A stretch of 64,000 bases of DNA from Euglena gracilis. Its lineage: Eukaryota > Euglenida > Euglenophyceae > Euglenales. A model generated the notes under the pieces. That model worked only from the letters and a program-made list of their open reading frames with translations. It was not told where the DNA came from and ran no database searches. The position numbers were made by a program, and so were the translations under genes. Shown in pieces: positions 1 through 12,161 of this stretch. Every line of letters starts with the position of its first letter. Positions within the stretch are counted from its first letter, which is position 1. The stretch covers positions 15,312,465 to 15,376,464 of the forward strand of contig CP154955.1 in NCBI GenBank assembly GCA_039621445.1, written 5' to 3'.

Positions 1-1190
1 ATCTGGAACGTGGGAACCTGCATCTAAACGTCAGCCCGGACATAACATCAATTATAAAATTCACCCTCAGCGCAAAGCTATGAACTCCAGCCCGCGTTGA
101 GAGGGACCCAAAACGATGGCGTCTACCGTGGACCCATCCGACCTCGTGTAGCGCACACGGTCGGCAAGAGAAAAAGGCGGAGCGGAAGTCATCCCTGCGA
201 AAATTCAAAAAGTGACAAGAAATGACGGTCCGGACCCCAGGGGTTCGTTAGACACGGGGGTTCGTTAGACTGGGGGAGGTACAAAAGACTGAGAAGTGCA
301 AACACGCGGCTGGCGTGCAATCTGAATGAACAAACAGTGCATTATGTAGGCATGTCCATTGCGCTTCGGCGCTTCGGAAAATGTATTTCCTCACCAAGCC
401 CGCACACTGGCCGTTCAGAGAGGGCCCCCAACACACCGTAACACATCAGAGGGACTCCCATAAGCTCAGGGGCTTCTGTTTTAACTTGCGCTTAAGCGCA
501 AATGTTTTAACTTGCGCTTAAGCGCAAGGTAAAACTATTGCGCTTAAGCGCAATGTCCATAAACATGGCCTTCTATTTCCGGCAGTGTGGGGCCTGGCGT
601 TGCTCACCAGACGTTGGGACAGGTCCCTGGGCTTGCCCTCAATCCCCCCCCCACCTGGGTGGTTCCAGCTGCACCGCTCCTCGCACTTCAAGCACCCAGG
701 GATCACGACTCTGTGACACACCGTTTTTCAACTTTTCACAACGTGTATGTAGAGTCCACCCTCTGGAAGCCTCAGCAGGCAACCCTTCAGGGACACTCGC
801 AGAGCCCAAAAAAGCAACAAAAAGGGCCAAATTGCACCCAGCCTGTGTAGCACCATCCGGGGAACAGAGTCAAGGATTCAAAGCGAGGGACTCGCAACGG
901 GGGATTTGGCCCTTTTTTGGGAAAAATCACGTGTCCTGGCGGTCAAACCGAAGGTTTTGAACCTTTTTCAAAATGGTGCACAGGCCGAAAAACGCCAAAA
1001 TTGGGCCTGTTCCCCGGGTCCCAACATCGGCAGATGATGCAGACGCCACTGTGGAGGGTCTCTGCGGAACCAGAGGGTCAAAAGGTTGGGTTCTACCGCC
1101 GGGTCTCAAAAAGTTTGGAAATTTGCACCAAAGCACAAGCTAAAATTAAAAACCTTAAATGCGAGTTTGGCCGCCTAAGATGCTGTATCA
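1..1190. repeat. Hairpin-repeat family A, copy 1
   Basis: Non-coding repeat unit. It carries perfect palindromes of the form TTGCGC-TTAA-GCGCAA, three in a row around 485-555, and a variant with a TTCGG loop near 360-380. The stretch from about 380 to 1180 is repeated, diverged, at 20510-21320 and more remotely at 4740-5310; shared landmarks are the text around 'cacatcagagggactcccataagctcagg' (450), the 'gtagagtccaccctctgg' block (750) and 'gtctcaaa..ttgcg' (1110). Long open frames here are shadows of the repeat. No gene seen. Confidence 0.8.
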
Positions 1191-2593
1191 ATGGAACTGG
1201 GCTATTTTACGGACAGCCGAACCCCTTCCGTGATTTTGGAGCTAATATCGGAACTAAGCCTCAAATTTGAGGGAAAAAGCATTTCATATCACGAGTCTGA
1301 TGATTGGGGTCAAATAAAATTTGTCGCCCCAAAAGAGTTTTTAGCAGAACTTTCCATGAAAAAAAAAGTGAAAACCCCCTAAAAATGCGCCATTGATGGG
1401 TGTGCGCATCAATGATATCAGGGTTTACCACCGGTTCGTGCTAGGAAGCCTGAAATCCGGTTCGTGATTGTTCGTGATTGTTCGTGATTGTTCGTGATTG
1501 TTCGTGCTTCCAAAAAACCGCCCGGTTTTCCGTTTTCCTTGGCGAAATAGGTGATTCTTCTTGTGCTTTGGTTTCTGGTGCCTCTTTTAATCAACATATT
1601 CAGGTCAATGGGGAAAGCAAAAGAGGCTTGGAAGATGCAAAGCAACGAAAAATCAGTGCCAACGTATGGCATCAAGCAGACTGTTGAGATCAGCAATTTT
1701 CTGCCTCTTTGGGGAGGTTGTTCGTTGGGATCCTGACACCGAAGGACAAAAATACACCTTTTGAAAAACACAAAATACGTCCATGTCACGTTTGGGTGCA
1801 TCCATCAATTCAGCTAAAAGACCAGGGTTTTCCACAATCTTTGGTTTGCGAAGGAGGTTGTCTTTGCGAGTTGACGATGAAATATGTCGCTTTGCAGATG
1901 TCTTCTCGGCCCAGTGCACTGAAACATGGCAAACACTGCACCACATTTCCTCTCACTTCTCACTTCTCTCTCTCTAACCTCTCACTTCCATCACTCAACC
2001 AAACTGGAAAAAGTGACAAAAGGGGGGGAAATCAAAACAAGATACATATGACACCTGGGCAGCATGCTTTTGAGGAGCCATTTTGCCACCTCTCTTCCAT
2101 GATCTTTTCTCTTTGGTTAATTGAGCAACACCGTCATTCTCAGAAAAAGACATTTCTGCAAGGGTGACGAAAAAATTCGGTTCGTGATTGTTCGTGATTG
2201 TTCGCGATTGTTCGTGATTTTGCCAAAATCCCAAGTTCGTGCTGGTTCGTGATTGTTCGTGATTGTTCGTGGCACGAACCGGTGAAAAACCCTGATGATA
2301 TGCTGTGGTTGCATAGGGGGGGGGGGGCGGAGGTTTACAAAAGGGGTGCTGGTGGAGGTATGGATTTGATGATTTTGCAGCCAATCCTTGCTGCAAAATC
2401 ATCAAATCCATACCACCACCGGCATTTAATTTTTCACTGACGAAATGAAAATTTTGGCAGGCAAAACATTGATGCAAGATGCCTATGACTTTAACAGGCT
2501 GAAAATTTGGGGGTCTTAACAAAGCCAGACCTCCTTAAGTTTCACATTGGGTTGAAAAGCACTGGAAGCCAGGACTGGACTCTGTCACGCCCA
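1191..2593. repeat. Intergenic region with TTCGTGATTG arrays
   Basis: Two direct clusters of the 10-bp unit TTCGTGATTG, at 1463-1506 (4-5 units) and 2179-2281 (two sub-blocks, ending in an inverted CACGAACC), bracket about 700 bp of moderately A/T-rich DNA. The unit also appears once near 1433. An inverted pair of 'ggtatggatttgatgattttgcag' and its complement lies around 2350-2415. I see no splice-bounded coding sequence; 2290-2530 is 3' flank of the UTP23-like gene. Confidence 0.55.
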
Positions 2594-5500
2594 TCAAGCG
2601 AGTGCAGACTGGGGCTCGACCGACCCCTTGCGATGCTTGCGGCCCGCGCGCCGCGTCTTCCTGTTGGCCGCCGGGGCGTCGGGGACGTTCGGCCGGGGCT
2701 GGGGCAGCTTCGGGACCCAGACCCGCTTGGCCTTCTTGGGGGCGGGCTCCGCAGGCTCCCGGCCAGGCTTCTGTTTTCCCACACCCCATGCACTTGCTTG
2801 ACACCATACATCTCTTTAAGGACGCCGGGGGGGGGGTTGCTGGGCTAAGGCTAGAAATTTGGGCTGGCTAGCCCCCCCCCCCCCCCCGGGGGGGGGGGGG
2901 GGCTGGACCCCGGCTGGACCCGAACCGGGGCGAGCTGGACTGAAATCGGAAAGATGCCCAAAAATGACCTGCAAAACACAGTTTTGAAAAAATGATGCAT
3001 CTGAAACCCCCCAAAAATGCCCCAAACTCCATTTTTGCCAAACGCCCCCCAAACCCCATTTTTGGCCACTTTTGAACACAGTTTTTCAAAAAAAAATTCG
3101 GCGCTTTGCGCCGAAAAATTTTGGGCGGGGCCCCCAAAAAGGGGCTGGTTAGAGAGGCCTAGGAGACACCCCCCACCCGGGGGAGGGGGCTGCTGCGGCT
3201 GGGCTGGGCCCAAATCGGGGCTGGCTGCAGCCGCCCCCCCCCCCCGGGGGGGTTCGCAAAACATTAGAGAGATGTATGCTTGACACCCACCTGACTTCCA
3301 ACACCCCATGAACCTTCAGCTTCACTTGCGACTCGTGATTTCTGGGCAGAAATCCAGCGTTGGGGCGGGGGGGGGGCCCACCTCACACTCATTGGGCATG
3401 ACTGGGGCGGGCTGAATTTCTTTTTTTTTGAAATTTGACCAACCCTGGAGGGGGGGTCTGAGGGTGCCTTGGAAGTGCCTTGGATGAGTGCCCAGGAACT
3501 TCCCTCCCCCGGCCTGGGGCCGGACCTGGGTGCTTTGGGGCACCTCCCCCTCGGGCTCACCTGGCCCAGGGCATTGCGCAAATGGGCAACGTCTACTTTT
3601 AATCTTTTGTAATTCTTGATGCGGGTGATCTGTGTATTTGCGCAATAGCCTCACAATTTACATATCAAAATTTGTTTTCATTGCACATCTGCAGCAGGGG
3701 TTTTTTCAAGACCGGGGGGTCCCCCCACCCACCCACCCACCCCCCCGGGGGGGGTCCCGGGGGCCCACTTACTTTTCCCTGAAAATGGCCAAAAATCGCG
3801 AAAAAAATGCCAAAAATAGCACCGGTTTCAAAAAATTTCCTCTCCCCCCCCCAGGGGGGGAGGAAAAGTATATCCCCCCGGGGGGGGGGGGGGGCTTGGC
3901 CGGACCCATCCACCCTTCCCCTGGGGTCCAAGACTAAAAAAAAACCCCCTGATCTGCACAATGGGCACACCAATTTAGGGTCCCCAAAGCCAGTCACATC
4001 CAGTTACCATAAGTGCTTGCTCGTCGAGTTTGAACACTGGAGGGGACAGAGCACGGAGTTGGACAGGTGGACAGAAACCTTCACTTGGTCATGTTGTATT
4101 GCAATTGGTACCCATTGCGCAACTGCGCAACGACCATGCTCGTTTGATTTGGAATTTATGTCCAAATCGGACGACACTGATTTGGAATTTAATTTTTCTG
4201 TGTCCATGCACAACAGAAAGGTCTGGTCGTTGAGCAGTTGAGCAATGGAGAGAACGGTCCTGGAGGCATCTCAACACCAAAGCGGACAGTCAGTCTTTGA
4301 TTAAAAAAAAATCGTCACCCCCCTTTCATCACCCAGGATTTGAAGAACACAACTTTTGGTATGAGTGAATGAAATTCAGAAAGCGAAAAAGTCGATCAAC
4401 ATCTATGCCATTTAGGACAATTTGGCTATCTTCGAGAATGTGTAACCATTTTTCAGGGGCTATCGGCCACTTTTGTTGCCATTTTTGGAGTTTTCAGCCA
4501 TTTATTGGGGCATTTACGATTTTTGCCAATTTTGTTCTCTGAAAAATAGCAAATCAATTCACACAATTACGCCGAAAGTTCTGGGACCAACATTGTATCC
4601 AAAAAGATCCCATCTAACTGGGGAGGGGGGTGGTGGTTGTTGGACAAACCCGGTCGCTGGACGGGGGAGGGGGGCATCTGCTTTTTTGTGCTCAGTTTGG
4701 TGTTTTTCGGGTTGTGCAACATGTTTTAAAAAAAAGTTCAACTCCGGGAGACGTGGATTCTCACAAACAAGGGCCGAAACCCCCGTTGTGAGTCCCTCAT
4801 TTATGAAGCCCCTGACAACCCCCCCACCAATCCCTGCACCGACGTGACTCCCCGCTGTTCCTTTCCTCCCGCTCCAACCTCTCAGGCATCTGGCTCTCTG
4901 GCAAGCTCTCTGGCAAGCTGTTTTTTTCCCAGCTCCTTGGCAACACACTGTAGAGTCCACCCTCCAGATGACTCAGCATTTGACCCTTCACACACATTTC
5001 ACAGAGCCTAAGAACAAACAGGCCAAGGACACTGGGGGAAAATGGTCTCCCACAACCTCGGGGGTTTCTGTTACCCATTGCACACTTGCCAAAGGGTATG
5101 CATTTCGCACCCGCGCAATGGGTAACTGTTGCACATGTGTGCAATGGTTCTGGCTGTTCCTTGCACCCAATGGATTGTGGAGCCAAAGGGTCAAAAAAGA
5201 CGGGTTTCAAAGCTGGGATTCAAAAAAAGAATCAAAAAATGTGGAACATTGCACAAATCGCAATACAAAATTGAGAACCTTGAGTGCAAGTCAGGCCGCC
5301 TAATGTCGCGGGTGGGTGGGCTTTCAAAGAAGAAGTGGGCAGGTGGGCTTTGCAAGCCCAGCACCCACAGTTTTGACAACCCACTCTCCACAACCCCCCC
5401 CCGCACGGGGGGGTGACACCAAGGTTGAGTGAATCTAGCGATCCAGCCAGGCTGCTGACCCTTGAAAATAGCTATGCAGGGGGACTAAACCACACACCCA

Positions 5501-8500
5501 CACCCACACCCACACCCACACCAGGTGATGCTGCCCGTACCATGGGGGGGGTCGAGCTTCCTCAACAGGATGCCTGCTCCTTGACCCCCATTTCCTGCTG
5601 CAGCCGCTGGCTGCCATGCCGAGACCCCTGGGAGGGCAGACTGGTGACTTACCCACTCTGGGAGGGGTCTCGCTTGCTCCTTTTGGCCAACAGCCTGATT
5701 TACCACACACGCAATCAGATCTTTCTCAGGCCAGCCACCTGGGGGAGGGCGTTGGTCACTGCAAGGGAAGCATGCAGGGTTCTCAGGGACAGAAGAGAGC
5801 TGCAGCGTCCCTGCTCACCCTGAGAAGCGAGGAGCTGGTGGAAGCATTCAGCAGATGGCCCGCCGGGTTTGGGTTTGGGAACATCAACACGAGAAGAGCC
5901 TGCTGCAGTGCTGGGGAAGACAGCCTGCCAGTATCGGCATGGTCGGATGAATGCGGCGTCGGCTTTGCTCAGCTGGACATCGCGCTGCGGGGCTGCATCT
6001 GCCAGGCCTTTACGGACTGCGATCAGGTGGGCCACCGCGGCGGTTGGCATTCTGTCTTTTTTAAAGAAATATGCAAAAACAACAACTCTGGGTCCGAAAA
6101 TAGAACTTAAGCTGCATTCAAAAAAAACAATATGCGACATAATGCGGGTGAAAGCGGCGCATAGAACGTTGCACAAACCTGCTGCACTGCTGTAATGCGA
6201 AGGTAGATGGGCAAGCAAAAAATAAATCTCCACCCTGCTCCCATTTGCAGCGTTTTTTTTAATATGACACAGAAATTAAAATCAGTGGTGTGAAGGGGGG
6301 GAACACTGAAACATTTGAGGGAGGACCTCTTGACCCTGGACCCCCTTTTTCAAAGCATTGGAGCACCTGCTCTTCTTGGAGTACAAGAACCCATCAAGCA
6401 TCACTGCCTTCTTGAGGTCGTCAAACCGCACGACAGGGATGCATTTCTTGTGCGCAGCCCAGCGCAGCTGATCGTTCTGGGTCTGCTGCAGGCCTTTCTG
6501 CATTTTCGACTTTGATGCCAAGGATCCCCGGAAAATGCAGTGGGGCGCATCTCGTCATCCCTCATCCGGCTCGTCATCCGTCGCAAGCTCAACTGCTGGA
6601 AATCCCCCCCATGTGTGCACTGTGGCTGTTTCCCCCCCCCGGGAAACTGTCACCTGACAGGTTGGCCAGTACCGGGGACCCTGACAACTTCCTATCATGA
6701 CAGGTTGGCCGGTAACAGGGACCCTGACAGTTTCCCGGGTGGGACCCTGACAGTTTCCCGGGTAGGGCATTTCAAGGGAAAATCAATGAAAAATGACCCT
6801 GACAGGTTGGCCGGTACTGGGGACCCTGACAACTTCCAGCATGACAGGTTGGCTGGTACCGGGACCCTGAAAGTTTCCCGGGCGGGACCCTGACAGGTTC
6901 TCGGGCATGACAGTTTCCTTGGGGGGGGGGGGGGTAGGTATGGTTCCTGAGGCACTTGCAAATAAGAGTGTATTTCTGCAATTATGCAATTTGACCATTT
7001 TCCCCTCTTGATATCTGAATATCACTCCCAACCTTTTTTGGGTATTTGCAACAAAATTGCAGTTTCTCTGCACAAGAAGCAGGTTTCCATTTTTTTAAAA
7101 AAAAATGCAAAATATATGTGGTTTTGATGCGATAAAACTCAGCTCTGAGTTGGGAGCAAGGAACTATCCAGGATATCACAAATGTTTCCTTCGAGTGGGC
7201 AAACACGGCGATCAATTGAGCCCCCCCAAATCCTGCCTCAGGCCTTGCCGCCAGGATGTACTTTCGCTCAGAATCCTTTGCCAAAGCCAGGAGCAGGGGT
7301 TTTCTTTGGCGACGTGGAGTCATTTTTGTCATCCACCCCAATGAACAACTGTCCATCTGTTCACATTTTTCCAAAACATTGACGCTGGGGTGGGCCTGAG
7401 TGCTTGTTTGTGTTTGCTGAGACCTTCTTGTGATTTGTTGTGCTTCACCTTGGTGTGCACCCGATGTACAGATGCCGGTCTAAATGGGGGTTACCCCGAG
7501 AATAGCCCCAAAAATCCAAATCCAGTTGGGTTGGGATGCTTCAGCCAAAACTTTGAGGTGAAACCCCCCCAAACACTGAAAAAAAAACGCCATTTGTGAC
7601 CATTTTGACCCCGTTTTTGATTTTGCCCGGCTTTTCCAGGCTGGCCTAACTTTTATTTCAGCAGATCCTGGGGAAGGGCATAGTCCAGCTGGGAGCTGCT
7701 GGCAGCAAAATAAAATGCTGGCTGGCTGGACCTCCCGGCGGGGGGGGGGGGGGGGGGTCCCCCCTGGCTTTGGAAAACCCCTGTCCAGGAGGGCATCCGA
7801 AGGGCTTGGGCCAGGGCAGACGGCTGGCTGTTGAATGCCTTTGTGCAAGGAGCATCCAAAAACGTCCTAAAAGCAGCCTACAATCCGCCCAGTTTTGGAA
7901 ATGACAAGAGTTTGAATTGGGGTTGCCCCACTCCCAGGAACACTCCCAGGAACAGTCACTGCAAATGGCAGGGGCATCTGAATGGAGCGCCACAGCTTCC
8001 CATCAGAAGATGTGTTGGGGCCCCGGTTTGCGTCCTTTTACATCAGGCCCACTTCGCAAAAAAAGGGGCCAAATGAACATGTCTTCAACCACCATTGAGG
8101 TCGGAAAAAAACACGACAAGAAAGCTCCCGCCTCACATGCAGCCTGCCCTGTCCCAGGTTGCCATCACCGTAGCCGGTGTGGTACGTGCAGGGGTGTATG
8201 GGAAGGCCTGGTGGGGGGGTCGGGCCCCCACCCACCACCCACAGGGGTTCGGGGATCGCCATACAGCCCTGGGTAGGTGGAGACGCTGTACAGCCACTGG
8301 GCGGCCTCCAGCGCGTCGGTCCTGCCCAGCATGCTCAGTTCGTCCCGGACGGGTTTGCAGCAGCACACCCGCAGGCTGGAGGGGCGGGAAAGCCAGAGGC
8401 GCGCTGCTGGATGGCTTCGGGCGTGGGGGAGAGGGCGACAGAGGAGCGTTTCCCGTTGAAAAAAAAAAAGTGGGGAAAACAACATCAAAAACTTCTTCAA

Positions 8501-9385
8501 AAATAACTTCAAAAAATAACATCAAAAATAATAACATCAAAAATAATAACATCAAAAAGAATAACATCAAAAAGAATAACATCAAAAATAACATCAAAAA
8601 TAACATCAAAAAGAACATCAAAAACAAAATCAAAAATAACATCAAAAATAACATCAAAAAGCGCAAAGACAAAAAAGACAAAAAAGACAGGAACTTGCTG
8701 TTTTTCAATGGTACACATGCCATTCCATGTAAAATAAATAACTACTTCCACCAGCAACCAAAATGGAAGACCTCAACACCATAAGAAGAGTCCGTAAAAA
8801 ACGCACAGACAAGGAATATATTGACCAACTTTTGGGACATTTGTGAAGCTGACAGAGCCCCGGATCATACCATTGCTTAGCGACCCCCCCCCCGGGGGGA
8901 GGAGGGTCACTTTCCACTCCGAAAAAACCAGTCAGTCACCTTTTCCGAAAAAACCAGTCAATCACTTTACCGAGGCAATGAAAATCTGCCAAAGAATCTC
9001 AAAAAATCCAAAAATTTTCGGGCCCCTTCGGCGCCAGGCCAGCCACTTTTCATTTTCGGGCCTGCCCCACCCCTCGGGGGGAGGGGGGCTCTTGGCCAAA
9101 AAAAAAACCAGTCAGTCACCCCGGGGGGGGGGGGGTAGGACAGCATGGTATGCCCCGGATACTTTGCTTCGTTGTGCCAGGGGATGGGTTGAAATGTGCT
9201 GCCAACGGACCCGGCTGGCGCGGTCCCAGGGCCCGCTGCACCGTCCGCTCCAGCTTCCAGCCGTTGTCCAGCACCATGCCGATGAACGCCGCGTCGCACA
9301 GCACCCGGAACGGCGGGTCGTAGCCGTACTCCTTCTTGTACCAGGCGAGCACCTTGTTGCTCTGCTTCCGCCGGTGGACCTGCAT
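2594..9385 (-). CDS. UTP23: UTP23-like rRNA-processing protein (seven exons)
   Basis: Exons by decreasing coordinate: 9385-9222, 8375-8285, 7356-7249, 6482-6367, 6051-6014, 5738-5653, 2770-2594. All join in phase to give about 259 residues, close to the usual ~250 of UTP23, a nucleolar small-subunit processome factor (PIN-fold protein with a degenerate active site). Exon 1 starts at the only sensible ATG and reads VHRRKQSNKVLAWYKKEYGY, matching the family's basic 'K..(K)YL.FY..NFG' opening, then a 'VLCDAAFI' first PIN strand. Exon 2 carries 'CKPVRDELSMLG' (family 'C.L.ELE.LG'). Exons 3-4 join as 'RKYILA|TQND', the equivalent of the family's 'H(Y/F)FVATQD'. The last exon is a Lys/Arg-rich tail (KKAKRVWVPK), as expected for UTP23. 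Introns 1 and 3 appear to have GC donors; introns 2, 4, 5 and 6 have GT. The exon 5/6 boundaries are the least certain: an alternative reads on through 5930-6013. Codons are strongly GC-ending. Intron 6 and intron 1 each hold a MITE. Confidence 0.8.
2805..3278. mobile_element. hAT-like MITE 'CATACATCTCT', copy 1
   Basis: A 474-bp element flanked by the exact 8-bp duplication CTTGACAC (2797-2804 and 3279-3286). Its ends are inverted: CATACATCTCTTTAAGG on the left, TTAGAGAGATGTATG on the right. The interior contains facing poly-C/poly-G tracts, a TTCGGCGC-TTTGCGCCGAA hairpin near 3096-3116, and the sequence around 'cgagctggactgaaatcgg' shared with copies at 22231 and 42471. It sits 34 bp upstream of the acceptor of the last UTP23 exon, i.e. 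inside the last intron. Confidence 0.93.
3287..5652. other. Distal part of UTP23 intron 6 (repeat-filled)
   Basis: No exon seen. Contents: C/G-tract material at 3340-3560 and 3700-3940; a diverged family-A relic at about 4020-5310 with TTGCGC-AAC-TGCGCAA near 4110; and a CCCACA hexamer run at 5490-5522 just inside the donor side of the intron. Open frames of 100-140 codons here lack protein-like composition. Confidence 0.5.
6655..6925. repeat. Degenerate tandem repeat in UTP23 intron 3
   Basis: Repeated phrases 'gggaccctgac' alternating with 'aggttggcc' and 'agtttcccggg' (unit roughly 30-45 bp, imperfect, at least six units), ending in a poly-G tract. It lies wholly within the GC-AG intron between exons 3 and 4. 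Confidence 0.8.
8470..8680. repeat. Minisatellite AACATCAAAAATAAC-type
   Basis: About 200 bp of a 12-15-bp unit (aacatcaaaaat, with aataac spacers) on the plus strand, within UTP23 intron 1. The long hydrophobic minus-strand frame over it (repeats of MLF/FLM) is a translation artefact. Confidence 0.9.
8866..9152. mobile_element. hAT-like MITE 'CATACC', 8-bp TSD
   Basis: A 287-bp element flanked by exact CCCCGGAT duplications (8858-8865 and 9153-9160). The left end is CATACCATTGCTTAGCGACC; the right end is the inverted CATACCATGCTGTC. Internal hallmark: several 'accagtcagtcac' motifs next to C/G tracts. It lies in UTP23 intron 1, 70 bp from the exon 1 donor. Confidence 0.88.
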
Positions 9386-9413
9386 CGCTGCGCCGGGTCG
9401 CTCGGCCGCGGCG

Positions 9414-9419
9414 CTACAT
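9414..9419 (-). promoter_or_regulatory. Start-stop mini-uORF (ATGTAG) before UTP23
   Basis: The minus strand reads ATG immediately followed by TAG 34 bp upstream of the UTP23 start codon, in a GC-rich leader. If the transcript starts upstream of 9419 this is a minimal 'start-stop' upstream ORF, a known ribosome-stalling arrangement in other eukaryotes. Transcription start is unknown, so function is inference only. Confidence 0.3.
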
Positions 9420-9479
9420 CACGGGGGTGCCTGTGCCACACAGGAAGAGGGAAGCAGCAGGATTTTGCTCAGGGACCCC

Positions 9480-9870
9480 GGGGGGCCCACCAGCTGACCC
9501 CCCCCCAAACAATACCCCCCCTCCAACCAAGTTAATACCCCCTATTTTTTTTTCGGGCCGGCGACCTGGATTTCGCCCTGAAAATGGGGTTAAAAATAAT
9601 AATTTCTCATCGTAAATTACAGAAAAAAATCGATTATTCTGGATTATCTGGCCTCCAAAAATGCTAAATTTCATGTCAAATTGCAATAAATGACCCCAAA
9701 GAGGGGTTTCGGGTGCTTTTTGGGCTAATACCCCCCTCGGGCTGTGATTTCTGGTAAAAAAAATAATAAACCTCCCCCCGAATATAAAGCCCCCCCCCCC
9801 CGGATTTATATTTGGGCGGGATTTCCAGACTCTCAGGGGGGGCTTTATATTTGGGAGGCTTTATATCATT
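9480..9870. mobile_element. Poly-C/G inverted elements (AATACCCCC and TATAAAGCCCC types)
   Basis: The segment 9490-9740 carries AATACCCCCC blocks and resembles the element at 33634-34057 (shared 'gaccccaaagaggggtttcgggtgc' neighbourhood near 9690). The segment 9780-9868 has inverted ATATAAAGCCCCC...GGGGGGCTTTATAT ends around a short core. No coding sequence. Confidence 0.6.
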
Positions 9871-9889
9871 TTATTATATATTATTATAG

Positions 9890-9928
<39 letters not shown>

Positions 9929-10170
9929 ATATATATATTATATTATATTACATATTATATTATACATTATAAGATATAATATATATAATATATATTATAC
10001 TATATATTATATATAATATATATAATATATATATAATATATATTATATTATACTATATTATTATATACATATATACATATATTATATATTATATAAATAT
10101 ATATATATATATATTACATTTATATATATTATATATTATTACATTATTATATCATTTATATCATTTTTAT
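9871..10170. repeat. AT microsatellite
   Basis: About 300 bp of nearly pure (TA)n and ATAT(A/T)T repeats directly abutting the TATAAAGCCCC element, probably expanded from its end. Confidence 0.95.
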
Positions 10171-11174
10171 ATGATATTTGAGTGGCCTCCATGACCTTCG
10201 ACAAATGTCAAAAATAATGACAAATGACAAAAATTTGGTCTCGGGGGAAATTGGAGCGAAAAAGAGGTTTTTCAGAGTCAAATTTCCAGCAAAAATCCAA
10301 AAGTCGCACTAAAAAAGAGCAAATTTTGCCAAAAATCAAAAAATATGCAAAAAAAAACACAAAAAAAACGCATTTGTGCTCCCCTTTGTGCACTTATTAG
10401 GGCGAAGCCCAAAATACCTAATTCCACCACTCATCTTCAAATTTGAGCTTGGACGGTACAAATGTTTGGTCTGAGAAGGACAGTTCTGAGAATTGTGTGT
10501 GCTTTCCTGAAAAACCTGGAAACATGCACTGAACATGTGCAAAGTATGTAACACATGCAATATTGACCAAAAAAAAGTGAAATATGCACGAAATGCGTGA
10601 AATTTACACCAGGTTGGCCCCCTGGCCTTACCGTCAATTGTGGCTCGGGCCAGGGGGGGGAGGTATTTTAGTTGTGTTTTTTTGGGCCGATGACTGATGC
10701 ATCAAAAGCAGTCAGGATCAACATGGATCAAAATGGATTACACAAAAAAAAGATAACACGGGGCACCCCCTCTCTCTGCATAACCTCATTTTGAACGTTT
10801 AACAACACCCTGACCAGTTTTGTGCACCCCAAATGCCTGGCAGCCACGGGCAGGAGAATGCAGAAGACGACACCAACTGCCTCGATCATGGTTGCTACCC
10901 ACACAGATACAAATGAGACGCATCAGAACGACCTGCGGTTGCAATGACAAACAAAGGAGGAGCCGGCCCGCCTGCTCTCTTCGGCTTCTTGCGCACTGCG
11001 GGGAATGGCACCCCCGCCCAAAAGAACACGCTTGGGGAATGGTGCCCAGGGTTGCACAGGAAGGCCTGGGGGGGTCGACCCCCCCACCCTTTGGCTTTGA
11101 CCTGGAAATCGGCACCCCCGGAAATCTGGGGGTGGGGTGGCGGACCCCCCACCCCCCAGCATGGGGGTAGGGGG
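10171..11174. other. Intergenic, no firm gene
   Basis: A/T-rich to 10800, then mixed. One plus-strand frame from about 10803 to 10946 (containing 'FVHPKCLAATGRRMQKTT') has protein-like composition but no splice or start support; I do not call it. From 11060 the sequence grades into C/G-tract repeat. Confidence 0.4.
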
Positions 11175-12161
11175 CAGGCTTTTGCTTAAGGACCCCCGGG
11201 GGGGGGGTACTGGCTGGCCAATCGGCTAGACACTGGAAAAAGTGGACTAGCTAGACCCCCCCCTCCCCAGGGATGGATGGGAAGCTTTGGGGGGGGGGGG
11301 GGTGGGTCGGACCCCCCCCCCCTCCCGACAGGGGGGGGGGGGGGGTGGGTCGGACCCCCCCTCCTACCTCGAAACTGAGGGGGGGCCGAAATTTTTTCGA
11401 TTTCATGGATGGGCAAAGGGCCGGAAATTGGGTCGGAATCGGTCAAAAAACCCTGATTTTTCTTTGAAAATCGATCCCAAAATGCTCATTTTTTGAATTT
11501 TTTTGAACATGTTTTTGGGGGAAAACACCAACACATCAAAAAATGGGCAATATGGCCAAAAGTCAGCAAAAGGGGTGTTTTTTGCTCATTTTCCGGCGCG
11601 CAGCGCCGGAAGAAAATTTTCTGCTATTTTTGGCACCTGTCAAGGAGGGGGGGAGAGTGGGGGGTCCGGACCCCCCCCTCCCAACATCTAGGGGGGGGGG
11701 GGTGGTCCGGACCCCCCCCCTACCACCTTACCCCCCCAGGGGGGGGGGGTGGTCGGGACCCCCCCCTACCACATACGCCAATAACGAAGTGCTTCCCATC
11801 CATCCCTGCCCCTCCCCCCCGGGGGGGTCCGGGGGTCCCCCAGACTGGAAAAAAAATTTTCCTCCGGCGCTGCGCGCCAGAGGAAAAATGAGGTTTTTAA
11901 CGGTTTTGGCTGATTTTGTTCCAAAAATTCCCAAAAATGGCCAAAAACGGGCATTTTGGCCATTTTTGGGGGTCCCAAAAAAATTTTCGGCGCTTCGCGC
12001 CGGTCACTGGAAAAAAAATTTCCACTAGCTAGCACTGCTAGCAGACCCCCCCCTGGGGGGGTCTGCTAGAAAACCCACCAGCCAAATTTGGACTAGCTGC
12101 AGTCCAGCCCCCACCCCCCACCCCCCCAGTGGGGTACTGCAATCCCTTAAGCAAAAGCCTG
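11175..12161. mobile_element. CAGGCTTTTGCTTAAGG element with a nested element
   Basis: Inverted ends CAGGCTTTTGCTTAAGG (11175) and CCTTAAGCAAAAGCCTG (12145-12161), flanked by GTAGGGGG / GTAGGGGA, a 7-of-8 match suggesting an 8-bp duplication. Nested inside at about 11268-11813 is a second element with ends CAGGGATGGATGGGAAGC and its inverse; related copies lie at 29640-30050 (same orientation) and 58690-59190 (inverted). Both contain GGCGC-GCAGC-GCCGG hairpins. Confidence 0.75.

Noticed and set aside
5616-6110. Plus-strand protein across 5.8-6.06 kb
   Set aside because: The frame looks plausible (GVGFAQLDIALRGC), but the minus strand offers exons that join UTP23 in phase; both cannot easily be true and the minus model has independent support.
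8133-8723. 196-residue hydrophobic minus-strand frame
   Set aside because: Its MLF-rich half is the AACATCAAAAAT minisatellite read backwards; only the short UTP23 exon at 8285-8375 is real.
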